DNA of 64,000 nucleotides from Sinomonas cyclohexanicum (GCF_020886775.1 NZ_AP024525.1:1-64000); one strand, 5' to 3'. Positions 43,383-53,138 are shown, counted from the stretch's first letter. The notes: generated from the letters alone by a model not told the origin. A program made the numbers and translations.

Positions 43383-45079
43383 CACTGCACCTCCGCGGTC
43401 GTGTCGCCAGCCTCGCCGAGCTGGTCGAGCTCGGCGAGGGTGAGGCCGAGACGGCCCAGATCGTCGAAGAGGCGCTGGTCGATCGCCTGGGAGGTCACGG
43501 CCATCGCCTGGAGGTCGGGGTGTCCGTTGAACATCGGGCTCCCGCGGAGCACTGACGCCCGTTCGGCAGCGATGTCCGGCGCCATTCCGTCGGCGAGGAG
43601 CCGTTCGACCCACCGCTGCATGTCGAGGTCGTGCAGCTGGCGGGCGGCCTTGAGTGCGGCGACGTCGGAGGCGGTGACACGTGCGGTGCCGGGAGGCACC
43701 AGGACCCACGTCTTGGGGCGTTTGCTCTTCGGGTCGGGGACGACCTGCTCGACTACCCAGCCAGCCTTGCGCAGGTCAGGGGCGACCTTCTTCAGCTTCC
43801 CGCTGACGCCCCTCTGCTCGGGCCAGAACCGGTCGTCGACGGGGCGCGGCAGCAGGTCGTACAGGGCCTTCCCCGTGCCCTCCCAGCGGCGGGTGACCTG
43901 TCCGGAGATCGCGGCGAGGAACTTGTCGGTGGCCACGATCTCCTCGGAGACCAGCTCGTGGGACAGCATGTAGTGCTCGAGGCCATTCGTGCCGATGGCG
44001 AGGTCGATGGCGGCCGGGACCTCGGCGAAGTCCGCCATGCGCGGCTTCTCGGCGAGGTTCACCTTCGGAAGCATCCGCAGGGTCTGGGCGACGAGATCGA
44101 ACAGGCCGCCGACCATGGAGGGATAGGCCTCGTTCCACAGGGCATTGAGCTCACGCTCCGACCGGCGCTCCGTACTGGGGATCACGCTGAGCTCGGCCCA
44201 GACGCACCGCTCCGCAAAGTCGCCCGCGAGGGCACCGACGTCGATGCCGGTGAAGCCGACCACGCACTGGAACTCGATGATGCGCTGTTCGTCATCCGTG
44301 TACAGCGCCCGGTCAACGTCGGACCCTCCGGTGACGGCCTGGCAGAAGATGTCGCTCTGCCACTTGGGGATGGATGAGAGGTTGTCGAAGCCGTTGGCGC
44401 GCGAGCTGTTCAGGGAGTGCATGAGCTTGGTGGCGTCCTTCGGGGGCATGCGGACCTCGGCCTTGGAGGGGTCGAACAGCTGGAACGTGCGTCTGAGTGC
44501 GCTCGACTTGGCGGTGCCCTGTTCGCCGAGGAGGGCAAGGATCGGGCAGGGCAGCCCGACCAGCACCACGGCACCGACGAGCCAGCCGCGGATCACCTGA
44601 CGGTCGTGGTCGCGGGGGGCGTTGACGAAGGTCCAGAGCTGATCGAGGTCGCCGCCCGGCTCCGGGGTCGGCAGTGGGAGGGTGAGAGAGGTCCGTCGGA
44701 AAAGCACGGGAACGTCCGCGTCGCCGTCGAGGACCTCCCACCTGTCGGGGGTTATGCGGACGACCTGCTCCGCCTGGTTGCCGAGGTCGACGTAGACCTC
44801 GTCGTCGTTCGGGCGCGCCACACGGAGCGAGAGCTTCACAGGCTCGGTCGCGGTTGCCAGGCACTCGAGCACATCCATCGCCTCGGCAAGCGCGTTCTGT
44901 GAAGCGGTCTTGCCGGTCATACGGTAGTAGAGGCCGCCGAGTTCCTTCCGGACTGAGCGCTTGTCACCCCTGAGCGAGCGGGTCACGTGGCCGCCCTTTG
45001 CTACGGCGAACGGCTTGTCATTGGTGTCTACGCCGAAGTCGAAGCACTCGAGCGCCAGCTCGACGAGCTGCTGCGCCAC
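43382..45079 (-). CDS. Replicative helicase-like ATPase
   Basis: 565 residues. Walker A ILALLGEQGTAKSSALRRTF near residue 188, a D/E-rich B region, and FQCVVGFTGIDVGALAGDF resemble phage- and plasmid-type SF3/AAA helicases that accompany prim-pol proteins. The C-terminal ~150 residues (RRWEGTGKALYDLLPRPVDD) form a winged-helix-like tail. Together with the adjacent primase it probably replicates the excised circle. Family level is inferred from motif and neighbour. Confidence 0.75.
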   Translation of the reverse strand: MAQQLVELALECFDFGVDTNDKPFAVAKGGHVTRSLRGDKRSVRKELGGLYYRMTGKTASQNALAEAMDVLECLATATEPVKLSLRVARPNDDEVYVDLGNQAEQVVRITPDRWEVLDGDADVPVLFRRTSLTLPLPTPEPGGDLDQLWTFVNAPRDHDRQVIRGWLVGAVVLVGLPCPILALLGEQGTAKSSALRRTFQLFDPSKAEVRMPPKDATKLMHSLNSSRANGFDNLSSIPKWQSDIFCQAVTGGSDVDRALYTDDEQRIIEFQCVVGFTGIDVGALAGDFAERCVWAELSVIPSTERRSERELNALWNEAYPSMVGGLFDLVAQTLRMLPKVNLAEKPRMADFAEVPAAIDLAIGTNGLEHYMLSHELVSEEIVATDKFLAAISGQVTRRWEGTGKALYDLLPRPVDDRFWPEQRGVSGKLKKVAPDLRKAGWVVEQVVPDPKSKRPKTWVLVPPGTARVTASDVAALKAARQLHDLDMQRWVERLLADGMAPDIAAERASVLRGSPMFNGHPDLQAMAVTSQAIDQRLFDDLGRLGLTLAELDQLGEAGDTTAEVQ

Positions 45080-45669
45080 CGACTTCTTCTGTTTCGACCT
45101 GGCCGCCGCGGGGAGGTTCTCGTTCTCCTGTGGTGCGTTGTTAATGGAGTCAATATCTGACTTGATTGATCAATGCCTTTCGGATCGTCTACGAGCGGCC
45201 ACTCGTGATCTGCATCGGTGGAGTTTCTTGGAGAGCCCTCGCCTCGGCGGGGGCTTTCTTCATCTGGTTCACGTGCCGGAAAGAAGCAGCACCTCATCAG
45301 AAGTGAGCCCACGGGGCCCGGTCCTGATTCGGACGGTTTGTCGGTGCGATGCGGAGTCGCGGAACTGCGGGAACTTCCCCCTGACTTCTCTTCCGGCACC
45401 CCACAGCTCCTTCTTCTTCGACCTACAAGGAGAGAAGTAGGGGGATTCCGTCCGCACCTCCGCAGGCTCGGGCCTGCCTTCTGCGTGTCCACCGGGGAGA
45501 GGACCGCGCGGACGCTCTGCGGAACCGGGTGTGGCCCCTCTTCCGCATTAGGTTCCGCAATGCTTCCGCAACACACTCCGGCTTCTTGACGAAGGTGAGC
45601 CGGGTGTCCGGCGATCTGCACGGACCGCATCGGCCGCTGGCTCCGGAGCATGCAGGCCACGGGAACTGG
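45080..45669. other. 590-bp gene-free region with iterons and a hairpin
   Basis: TTCCGCA occurs three times in direct order (45541-45547, 45553-45559, 45564-45570; 11-12 bp apart, one helical turn) with an inverted copy TGCGGAA at 45518-45524. A plus-strand terminator-like hairpin lies at 45234-45255 followed by TTCTT. Between the excisionase and the replication genes, this is the best place for an origin or an Xis/Rep binding region. No gene is supportable. Confidence 0.45.
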
Positions 45670-45927
45670 TCAGCCGACAAGGTCGCGCGGCCTGTTTTCC
45701 CGTTCACGCATCCAGGCATTCAGGTCTTCGGGGTCAATGCGCCAGCGCGCGGCCTTCTCAGGGCCGCCGACGTTGATCGCCCGGAGGTCGCCCTCGGCGA
45801 TGAGCTGGCGGATCCACCAGGGGGTCACGCCGACAACCAGCGCTGCGTCCTTCACTTCCAGGAGTGAGTGTTCGCGGCCGATGCTGTCAAGGATGCTGGT
45901 CAGGGTTGTGTGAACGGTGCATTGCAT
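45670..45927 (-). CDS. Excisionase / AlpA-type HTH protein
   Basis: 85 residues. LLEVKDAALVVGVTPWWIRQ, then LIAEGDLRAINVGG and ARWRIDPEDLNAWMRER, is the winged helix-turn-helix of MerR-like excisionases. Such proteins bend DNA at att sites and favour integrase-driven excision. It is co-directional with the replication module and separated from the integrase by the regulator and the IS5. Confidence 0.85.
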   Translation of the reverse strand: MQCTVHTTLTSILDSIGREHSLLEVKDAALVVGVTPWWIRQLIAEGDLRAINVGGPEKAARWRIDPEDLNAWMRERENRPRDLVG

Positions 45928-46057
45928 AACGGTGCCTCTCGGACTTCGACCTGAAGTTCCGATGCCCGTACGCGTCGGGCGTACGTCGGCCCCCGTACGG
46001 CCTCCTGGCCGGTTTTACTCGCCTCGTTCGAGACGCGCGCAGCACATGCGGCTGCGC

Positions 46058-46660
46058 CTAGGGCGTGTCTCCTAATAGGGTTGCCCAGATGAGGGCGGCG
46101 TGGAGGACTGCGCCGGCGCGGTAGGTGATCGCGAGTTTGTCGTAGCGGGTGGCGATGCCGCGCCACTGCTTCACGAGCGCGAATGATCGTTCGACGACGT
46201 TGCGGTCCTTGTAGGCGTCGGCGTCGAAGCCGGGCGGCCTGCCGCCCTTGCTGCCCTTGCGTTTGCGGGACGTGATCTGGTCGCTCTTTTCCGGGATCAC
46301 CGCCCGGATGCCGCGGGCGCGGAGCATGCGCCGGTTCACACCGGACCCGTACGCCTTGTCCGCCAGGACCGCGGCCGGGCGTGTGCGTGGACGTCCGCCG
46401 CCGGCCCGGGGGACCCGGATGTCGTCGAGGACCCGCTTGAGCATCGCCCCGTCGTTGCGCTGTCCGCCGGTGACGACGATCGCGAGCGGGAGCCCGTTGC
46501 CATCGACGGCGTGATGGATCTTCGTCGTCAGGCCGCCACGGGAGCGGCCGATGCCGTGACCGGCGGGCTCAGCTTCCTCAAGCGGCAGATTCTTGTGATT
46601 CGACACGGCCCCCTGTGTCCTGGTCGGGGCGGGTGGTGTTCGTCGCGTGCTGGTGCGCAC
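46058..46660 (-). CDS. IS5 transposase, C-terminal frame (orfB)
   Basis: Contains the DDE core: HGIGRSRGGLTTKIHHAVDG, IVVTGGQRNDGAML, PAAVLADKAYGSG and, for the glutamate, DRNVVERSFALVKQWRGIAT. It is read by frameshifting from orfA in the overlap 46578-46660, as is usual for this group. The stop lies in the flanking CTAG. Confidence 0.88.
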   Translation of the reverse strand: MRTSTRRTPPAPTRTQGAVSNHKNLPLEEAEPAGHGIGRSRGGLTTKIHHAVDGNGLPLAIVVTGGQRNDGAMLKRVLDDIRVPRAGGGRPRTRPAAVLADKAYGSGVNRRMLRARGIRAVIPEKSDQITSRKRKGSKGGRPPGFDADAYKDRNVVERSFALVKQWRGIATRYDKLAITYRAGAVLHAALIWATLLGDTP

Positions 46661-47037
46661 GCGCGATCGTCGCGTCCACGGACACGTCCCAGTCGATCAG
46701 CCCCGCCGCATCCGCCTGGGAGAGCAGCACGTGCAGCACCCGGTCCCAGGTCCCGTCTCCGGCGTAGCGGCGGTGCCGCTTCCAGACCGTCTGCCAGGGC
46801 CCGAACTCTTCCCGCGGCACGTCCCGCCACGGCGTCGAGGTGCGGAACCGGTAGATGATCCCATCGACAATGCGGCGATCGTCACCGAACGGGTGACCAC
46901 GCCGTCCAGCGTTCGAGGGCAGCAACGGCCCGATCAACGCCCACTGCGCATCCGTCAACCGGCGATTACGAGAGTCCACAACAGATACCACCCACCCACA
47001 ATCTCGCGTCAATCACGAGGCATATGGGAGACACGCC
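46062..47037 (-). mobile_element. IS5-family (IS427-like) insertion sequence
   Basis: 976 bp flanked by CTAG on both sides (46058-46061 and 47038-47041) as target duplication. Terminal inverted repeats GGCGTGTCTCC and GGAGACACGCC. Two overlapping frames encode the transposase. It sits between xis and the divergent regulator, so it separates their promoter region. Confidence 0.93.
46578..47012 (-). CDS. IS5 transposase, N-terminal frame (orfA)
   Basis: 144 residues, including the DUF4096-like start RRLTDAQWALIGPLLPS, then RIVDGIIYRFRTSTPWRDVP and TVWKRHRRYAGDGTWDRVLH. It overlaps orfB by 83 bases in a different frame, allowing a fused product through ribosomal frameshifting. Confidence 0.88.
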   Translation of the reverse strand: MTRDCGWVVSVVDSRNRRLTDAQWALIGPLLPSNAGRRGHPFGDDRRIVDGIIYRFRTSTPWRDVPREEFGPWQTVWKRHRRYAGDGTWDRVLHVLLSQADAAGLIDWDVSVDATIARAHQHATNTTRPDQDTGGRVESQESAA

Positions 47038-47087
47038 CTAGACGGTTCGGCTCCGTGGAGCCTGGCGCTTGCAGCGTATCAGATGAG

Positions 47088-47111
47088 TATCGACGTGTAT
47101 ATCGACGTGTA
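47088..47111 (+). repeat. Tandem 12-bp operator-like repeat
   Basis: TATCGACGTGTA occurs twice head to tail (47088-47099 and 47100-47111), ending 15 bases before the regulator's GTG. Perfect tandem 12-mers at this place suggest an autoregulatory operator; each unit contains the near-palindrome TCGACG. Confidence 0.55.
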
Positions 47112-47126
47112 GTAGTGTGCGGGGAT

Positions 47127-47645
47127 GTGAATACTTCTTCCACTCCTCATCCAGAACTCGAGGTGCCGCCCGAGAGCACAATGCTCAAGGCGGCCTATCG
47201 GAAATCCGGGCTGACAGTTGCCGATCTCGGAGCAGCCGCCGGCCTGAGCGTCGCTGCCGTACACATCGCACTGAACGGCATCCGATACCGCGACGGCAAG
47301 GCCAGAGTCGCGATCCCGACGGATCGCACGTTGGTCAAGCTGGCCTCCACGCTGCGCATCCACCCGGACGTCCTCAGGGCACACGATCGCCCTCGCGCGG
47401 CCGACCTGCTCGTCGAAGCCAGTCGCGTCGAGGCCGGACAGGACGTCTCCTTCGCATCCGAGCAAGAAGCCCGAGTGGCCGTGGCGGCCCGCTCGGTCCT
47501 CGCAAGGCAGATCCTCGCGGTGTTCTCGGACGAGGAGCTCCGCGCCGAACTCGAGCGCCGTGACCGGATCGAGCACAATCTCATGAAGCGCGAGTCCGAG
47601 GTGGACCTCGCCGAGACCCTGACGACCGAACGATGGCCGCTATGA
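47127..47645 (+). CDS. HTH regulator upstream of the integrase
   Basis: 172 residues from GTG 47127 (GTG 47115 is an alternative). An Xre-like helix-turn-helix, AYRKSGLTVADLGAAAGLSV then AAVHIALNGIRYRDG, occupies residues ~20-60; a C-terminal helical domain follows (EQEARVAVAARSVLARQILA). It overlaps the integrase start by 13 bases and so is translated with it. Likely controls integrase and itself through the repeat just upstream; inferred. Confidence 0.8.
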   Translation: MNTSSTPHPELEVPPESTMLKAAYRKSGLTVADLGAAAGLSVAAVHIALNGIRYRDGKARVAIPTDRTLVKLASTLRIHPDVLRAHDRPRAADLLVEASRVEAGQDVSFASEQEARVAVAARSVLARQILAVFSDEELRAELERRDRIEHNLMKRESEVDLAETLTTERWPL

Positions 47646-48757
47646 CGGTCCATGACCTCTGGGCAGGGCTGTCTAGGGCTGAAGTCGCCCAGAAGCGCGC
47701 ACGCAACGCCCCGCGCTGGCAGAGGAGGTGGCGGGAGGGCGTCGGCCGGGAAGCGCCTCAGCGCAAGCAGTCGTACAAGGAGCACCAGAAGGCCCAGGCT
47801 TACCAGGATGACGCCAACCAGATGGGCCTCCCCAAGGCCCGAGCGGTACGTGCAGCCTCAGTCACCGTCGGCACCCTCCTGGACCGCCATCTGACTGCCA
47901 AAGCAGACCCCGGCAGCTCCCCAAACACGGTCAGCACGGATCGTCACCACGCAACGGCAGTGCGGGAGGCGTTCGGTGACCGCGTCGTGTCGACCCTCGA
48001 CACCACCGACATCGAGATCTGGTCCCGGCGTCCCGGCCTCGCCGCATCGTCGCGGAAGAAGCAGGTCGAGATCCTCCGTGCCGCCTTCAAGCGAGGCGTC
48101 CACGACAGGCTCGTGGACACCGACCTCACCGAGGGCATTGTCGTGTCCCTCGGCCACGTAGAACGCCCCTATTGGTCGTCCGAAGAGCTCATGGCCGTCA
48201 TAGCTGCCACACCGAAAGTTGCAGACAAGGCTCTCTTGGGGGTCTTGGGCCTCATGGGATTGCGTTCAGGCGAGGCACGGTCGCTGCTTGTCGGGAACCT
48301 GATCGAAGGCAGGCTTTGGGTGAGGAACTCGGGGTCCGGCACGGACACGACAAAGACCCGTGCGAGCCGACGCAGACTCCCGGTGCCTGATACGGTGCTG
48401 CCTTGGCTGCATCAACACGTCGGCGACCGTGCCGGTTCAGCTCCTCTGTTCGAGAGTCCCCGCAAGCCTGGCGAGCCGGTCCAAAAACGGTATGTCTCTG
48501 ATGTCCTCACACGCGGTGTCACCAGAGCGAATGAAGGCCGGTCCGAACAGATCGCGCGTATCAACGTCCACGGGCTCCGGCACACCTTCGCCGCCATCGC
48601 GCTGTCCGAGGCCGGCGGCGATATCCTGTCGGTCAGCCGGGCACTGGGGCACGCCAAGCCGTCGACCACACTCAACGAGTACGGCCACCTAGCCCCCGCA
48701 GGACTCGAGCCCCTCATGGGCAGGATTGACGAGATCGTGGGCGGGAAAGGAGCGTAG
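47633..48757 (+). CDS. int: Tyrosine integrase
   Basis: 374 residues. Core-binding SAM-like domain (PNTVSTDRHHATAVREAFGD) and catalytic domain with the R-H-R-H-Y set: GLMGLRSGEARSLLVG, INVHGLRHTFAAIAL, LGHAKPSTTLNEYGHL. It should catalyse integration into the tRNA-Ala site and, with Xis, excision. It is now 8.2 kb from attR, but most of that distance is later insertions. Confidence 0.93.
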   Translation: MAAMTVHDLWAGLSRAEVAQKRARNAPRWQRRWREGVGREAPQRKQSYKEHQKAQAYQDDANQMGLPKARAVRAASVTVGTLLDRHLTAKADPGSSPNTVSTDRHHATAVREAFGDRVVSTLDTTDIEIWSRRPGLAASSRKKQVEILRAAFKRGVHDRLVDTDLTEGIVVSLGHVERPYWSSEELMAVIAATPKVADKALLGVLGLMGLRSGEARSLLVGNLIEGRLWVRNSGSGTDTTKTRASRRRLPVPDTVLPWLHQHVGDRAGSAPLFESPRKPGEPVQKRYVSDVLTRGVTRANEGRSEQIARINVHGLRHTFAAIALSEAGGDILSVSRALGHAKPSTTLNEYGHLAPAGLEPLMGRIDEIVGGKGA

Positions 48758-49042
48758 GCGTGGCTTCTCTCATCTGTCCCGCGCCGCCCGGAAGAGAGCG
48801 AGCCGGATTTTGCTTGACTTTGTCGTTCGCTGACGCCACCTGCTGGCTTCGCCCGACCCCACGGCGTCTTCGTCTTAAGTAGGCATTCCGAGACTCGACG
48901 CCAGCCCCACCAAGCCATAGAAGAAAGGGTTCTGGGGTAGCGGGCTCTTCTTCCCGAGGATCTGTCCCTCTACTCCGCCCGAACCTTCGTCCCCTAAAAT
49001 CAGACTGATTCGCTCGAGGTTGACATCTTTCAGGGGGCTTAA
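48758..49042 (+). other. Leader of the coiled-coil gene, cut by IS1380
   Basis: 285 bases with no gene. The last part holds AGGGGG at 49032-49037, which before the IS1380 insertion would have stood about 6-7 bases from the GTG now at 50716. It is thus a stranded ribosome binding site. Confidence 0.55.
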
Positions 49043-50712
49043 GCCTTGATCCACCGATCGGGTGTTGGGTCCGGCGGTCCTGTGCGGGCGGTGGATGATG
49101 GATGTTTCGGGCAGGGGTGGGGGCGCGGCCTCGCTGCCGGCGGTGTTCCACTTCTGGTGCTGTTCGGGGCCTCGCGGGGCCAGGCTGCGTCTTCCTAGGG
49201 CATGGACGGCGGGGCGTGGGCGGCGGTGAAGAGCTGTTCCCATGCGTTCTGCCAGGGCCAGTTCGCCGGCAGCCGCAGCCGGATCTTCCGGGCGCTGGCG
49301 GCGATCCGGGCCGGGAGGTTCACGAGCTTGCGGCGGATGGTCCCGGTCCTGGCTTTCGCGAAGGGGCCGGCGGCCAGGGTCCCGGCCGCGCGGGCGAGGT
49401 TGAAGGCCATCACCGCCGCGACGAGCCAGGCCGAGTTCGCCGCGAACTTCCCCGAGGGCAGGTGCGCCAGGGCGCTGTCCTTCAGGTCGGCGTGGACCTG
49501 CTCGATGACCGCATGGGCACGGTGCGTGGCATCGGCCGCGACAGTGCCCAGGTCCTGGGCGGGGACGGTGGTGAAGAAGGCGTGGTGCCGGTGCGTGTCG
49601 AACAGGGTCCCCTGCCCGTCGGGGGCCTTGGGGTTCAGGTCCGGGATGCGGCGCACGACGAGCCGCCCGGTGACCTGTTCGGCCTTCTTCCGCGAAGCGA
49701 AGGCGGTGAAGGGGACCTCGGCGACCTCCGCCCGGGAGATCCAGGTCCCGGCGGCCTGGTCGAAGACCGCATCGGTGTACTCGATCGCCGTCCAGGCCTC
49801 CGATGGGATGGCGGCGATGGCACGCTTAACTGCCGGGTCCAGGCGCACCGTGACCGAGACCTCGGCCCCTGCCGCGAGGGCGGCGGCGACGGTGGGGTGC
49901 CCGTAGAACGCCGAGTCGGCCCGGACCAGCGCCCTCCCCGGCGTCCCGGCGCGGCGCAGGGCGGAGAGGGCGTCGGCGACCAGCCGGGACGCCCCGCGCG
50001 GGGACGCCGCAGCGCCCTTGCGCAGCCGCTGGGCCAGGATCACCGGCGCGCTCTGGGCCGTGGTGGCGGTGGCCAGCAGGGCGTTGAGCCCGCGGACCCC
50101 GGAGTACCCGAAGCCAGCGCCCTGCTTGGCGTGGCCGTGGACCTCGATGATCGTGTCGTCGACGTCCACGAACACGAACTCCCCGACGGCCGGGGCGTCC
50201 AGCAGCGGAGCCCGCGCGGCGAGGTTCGCCAGGAAGCGGGCGGCGACCGCGTCGAGCTGGCGGACGTGGCCGAAGGCGAACGCGCGCAGGAAGGAGCCCA
50301 GGGTCGAGGGCGCGTAGCAGGCCTTGAAGAGCCTGCCCATCCCGCCGTGGCGCAGCAGGGCCATGTCATCGATCGAGTCCGCCCCGGCGACCATCCCGGC
50401 CACCAGCGAGGCGATCTTCAGGCCCGCGTTCGCGCCCTTGTCCGTCGGCACGCTCAGATGCGCGTCGGTCAGGGCCCGGAGCCCTGCGGCCTCGGCCAGG
50501 CGCATCACCGGCAGCAGGCCTGCCGCGGAGACGAGGTTCGGCTCGTCGAAGGACACCGCCACCGCGGCCTGACTGTGGGAAACTTGCACCTACGAGATGC
50601 CCTCTCATCCTCAGGGAACTGGTTCTGTCGCAAGTCCAATTCTCCCCGGGATGGCGGGCATCTTGCCCTTAATTACGCCACGCCGCCACGAACCCCATCG
50701 GTGGATCAAGGC
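49043..50712 (-). mobile_element. IS1380-family insertion sequence
   Basis: 1670 bp with 16-bp perfect inverted repeats (49043-49058 and 50697-50712; core CCTTGATCCACCGAT). Flanks TTAA and TAAG share only TAA, so the target duplication is not clear-cut. One transposase on the minus strand. Confidence 0.9.
49195..50589 (-). CDS. IS1380 family transposase
   Basis: 464 residues. Family marks: FVFVDVDDTIIEVHGHAKQG followed by AGFGYSGVRGLNALLAT, ALVRADSAFYG, and the C-terminal VIEQVHADLKDSALAHLPSG with the catalytic glutamate. GTG start. It appears intact. Confidence 0.95.
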   Translation of the reverse strand: MQVSHSQAAVAVSFDEPNLVSAAGLLPVMRLAEAAGLRALTDAHLSVPTDKGANAGLKIASLVAGMVAGADSIDDMALLRHGGMGRLFKACYAPSTLGSFLRAFAFGHVRQLDAVAARFLANLAARAPLLDAPAVGEFVFVDVDDTIIEVHGHAKQGAGFGYSGVRGLNALLATATTAQSAPVILAQRLRKGAAASPRGASRLVADALSALRRAGTPGRALVRADSAFYGHPTVAAALAAGAEVSVTVRLDPAVKRAIAAIPSEAWTAIEYTDAVFDQAAGTWISRAEVAEVPFTAFASRKKAEQVTGRLVVRRIPDLNPKAPDGQGTLFDTHRHHAFFTTVPAQDLGTVAADATHRAHAVIEQVHADLKDSALAHLPSGKFAANSAWLVAAVMAFNLARAAGTLAAGPFAKARTGTIRRKLVNLPARIAASARKIRLRLPANWPWQNAWEQLFTAAHAPPSMP

Positions 50713-51151
50713 TAAGTGGATGCTGCATCGGACACCGAGGGCAATCTCGAAACCGGCCGATACGTCGCCGACACCCATCTGTCGGTGGAAGAGAGCACGC
50801 ACGCCCAACCTGCACGCCGCGCTCCACGTCGTTGGCCCTATGTTGTGGCAATTGTCTTCCTGGCCGCGGGTTTGGTCACATTCGGAGCTGGCTACGCCTA
50901 CACCACAAACTCTGCCGAGCAATGGCGCTTAACGTCCGAGAAGACATCGTCAGACCTCGCCTCGATGACAGGCGATCGCGACAACATCGCGCAGAAGAAC
51001 AAGACCCTGACCTCACAGCTCGGCGACACGACCAGCAAGCTGAACGACACGACGACTCAACTCAACTCGGCCAACGACCGGGACTGCTGAAGGTTCGGTT
51101 GACTCCTGACTCCAGAGGTTCTGAGGTTCCTCTGGTGGGAGGATGTGAACC

Positions 51152-51439
51152 ATGGCGAGGCCGTATCCGAAGGAGTTCCGTGACGATGTCGTGGCCGTGG
51201 CCCGGAAGGGCGAGGCGCCGCACAAGCAGATCGCGAGGGACTTCGGGATCAGCGAGGCGACGCTGTTCAACTGGCTCAAGGCCGCCGACGCCGCTGATGG
51301 TGCCCGGCCCGGCGCGGGCCCGGAGCAGGCCTCGGCCGAGGTGAAGGAGCTGCGCCGGCGGGTGCGGCTGCTCGAGCAGGAGAACGAGGTCCTGCGCCGC
51401 GCGGCCGCTTACCTCGCCGCCGGCACGCTCCCAAAATGA
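51152..51439 (+). CDS. IS3 orfA
   Basis: 95 residues: MARPYPKEFRDDVVAVARKG, an HTH (IARDFGISEATLFNWLKAAD) and a leucine-zipper-like tail (ELRRRVRLLEQENEVLRRAA). It overlaps orfB by four bases (ATGA), rather than the frameshift window typical of many IS3 members. Confidence 0.9.
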   Translation: MARPYPKEFRDDVVAVARKGEAPHKQIARDFGISEATLFNWLKAADAADGARPGAGPEQASAEVKELRRRVRLLEQENEVLRRAAAYLAAGTLPK

Positions 51440-52020
51440 TGTACCCGCTCGTCCGCGAGCTGGCCGCCCCGGAAGCGCCCGTGAGGGTACCGGTGGCGGT
51501 GACGTGCCGGGTGCTGGGCTTCTCCAAGCAGGCCTACTACCAGTGGCTGAAGGGCCCCGTGACGGACCGGGACTGGAACGAGGCCCACCTGGCCAACGCC
51601 GCCATGGACATCCACACCGACGACCCAGCCTTCGGGTATCGGTTCATCGCCGATGAGCTCGCCGAGGCCGGCTACCAAGCCTCGGAGCGGCGCGTCTGGA
51701 GGGTCTGCTCGGCGCACGGGGTCTTCAGCGCCTTCGGCAAGCGCAAGGGCCGGCGCCCCAGGCCCGGCCCGCCGGTGCACGACGACCACGTCCGACGGGA
51801 GTTCACCGCCGAGGCCGTGGACACCCTGTGGCTGACCGACATCACCGAGCACCGCACCGGCGAGGGCAAGCTCTACCTCTGTGCGGTCAAGGACGCCTGC
51901 TCCAACCGAATCGTCGGGTACTCGATGGATTCGAGGATGGAGTCCTCCCTCGCCGTCGCAGCCCTGCGGATGGCCGTGCACCAGCGCGGACCTGTAGGCA
52001 CCATCGTGCACAGCGATTAG
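51436..52020 (+). pseudogene. IS3 orfB, N-terminal fragment
   Basis: 194 residues through the HTH_21 region (DDPAFGYRFIADELAEAGYQ) and the first catalytic Asp (LWLTDITEHRTGEGKLYLCA). It stops in TAG two residues after the second motif starts (GTIVHSD), exactly at the RIT junction. Confidence 0.92.
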
Positions 52021-52106
52021 GCCGAGGTTCTCGTTATGCCGAGGAAGTGTGGTCTGGCCTGTGCCGGGGCGGGTCCGTGACGGTTTCCTCGGCTTAACGT
52101 TTGTGC

Positions 52107-53138
52107 CTATCGGAGGCTGTTGAGGACGCCGATGGCCTCTTCGGTGAGCCGGGCCGCCGGGGCTGTGGGGGTGGCGGCGTTGATCGCGTCGCGCATCATG
52201 TCCAGGGTCGCGAAGGCGTAGAACGCGTTCGTGGTCGAGGTGTTCTCGTGGCCGAGGAGCCGCATGATGATCGGCAGTGGGATGCCTTGCTGGTAGAGGT
52301 CCATCGCCTTGGTCTTGCGCAGCATGTGGCAATGGACCCGTGCCGGGATCGAAGAGCTGACTGCGCGGGCGGTGTCGGCGGCCGCGGCGAGTATGTTCGC
52401 GACGGTGTCTGTCGACAGTGGGACGGGCTGGCCGTGGCGGAGACTGTAGAACAGTGGCCGGCTCGCCTGCAGACTGGCGTGGTCCGGGTGGAACTCGTCG
52501 AGGTAGACGCGCAGGTGCGCGACGGTGGTGTCGGTCAGCGGGACGACGCGGGTCTTGTTCCGTTTCCCGGTCAGTGTCACCCGGCCGGGGGTGGCCAGGC
52601 TGATGCTGCCGAGGGTGAGGCCGGTGATCTCGCTGACGCGTGCGGCGGTGTCGTAGAGCAGGATGAGCAGCATCCGGTTCCGGCGTGACTTCCCGGTGCG
52701 GCCGGTGTGCGCGGCGAGGATCGCCCGGGTCTGGTCCTGGTCGAGATACTCGATAGGGGCCTTCGGCGCGGCGGGGGCCCGGAGCGTGGCCGCGGCGTTG
52801 CGCACCGCGACGAGGGTGATGTCCTCGGCGGCGGCATAGGCCAGGAACGCGCGGACCGCGGTGAGGCGGAGCGTGATCGTGCGCGGCGCGTAGCGCTGGT
52901 GCTCGTTCATCCAGGCGATCCACGCTTTCAGGTGCGCCCGGTCGAAGCAGTCGAAGGTGACATCGTCACGGTCGATGCGCGCGGTGCCGGTGAGGAAGCT
53001 CAGGAAGCATTCCAGGCTGATCCGGTATGCCTCGATCGTCTTCACTGACGCTCCGCGGACGGTGGGCAGGTAGGCGTGGAGGAAGTCTCGGGCGAATGCC
53101 CAGAAGTCGGGGGCGTCGGTGACGGGGTGGCGTTTCAT
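52107..53138 (-). CDS. RIT tyrosine recombinase, third gene
   Basis: 343 residues, ATG 53138 overlapping the previous gene by four bases. Catalytic set: Arg in LYDTAARVSEITGLTLGSI, Lys in TGKRNKTRVVPL, H-x-x-R in RVHCHMLRKTKAMDLYQQG, His in MRLLGHENTSTT, Tyr in NAFYAFATLD. Complete and probably active with its two partners. Confidence 0.92.
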   Translation of the reverse strand: MKRHPVTDAPDFWAFARDFLHAYLPTVRGASVKTIEAYRISLECFLSFLTGTARIDRDDVTFDCFDRAHLKAWIAWMNEHQRYAPRTITLRLTAVRAFLAYAAAEDITLVAVRNAAATLRAPAAPKAPIEYLDQDQTRAILAAHTGRTGKSRRNRMLLILLYDTAARVSEITGLTLGSISLATPGRVTLTGKRNKTRVVPLTDTTVAHLRVYLDEFHPDHASLQASRPLFYSLRHGQPVPLSTDTVANILAAAADTARAVSSSIPARVHCHMLRKTKAMDLYQQGIPLPIIMRLLGHENTSTTNAFYAFATLDMMRDAINAATPTAPAARLTEEAIGVLNSLR

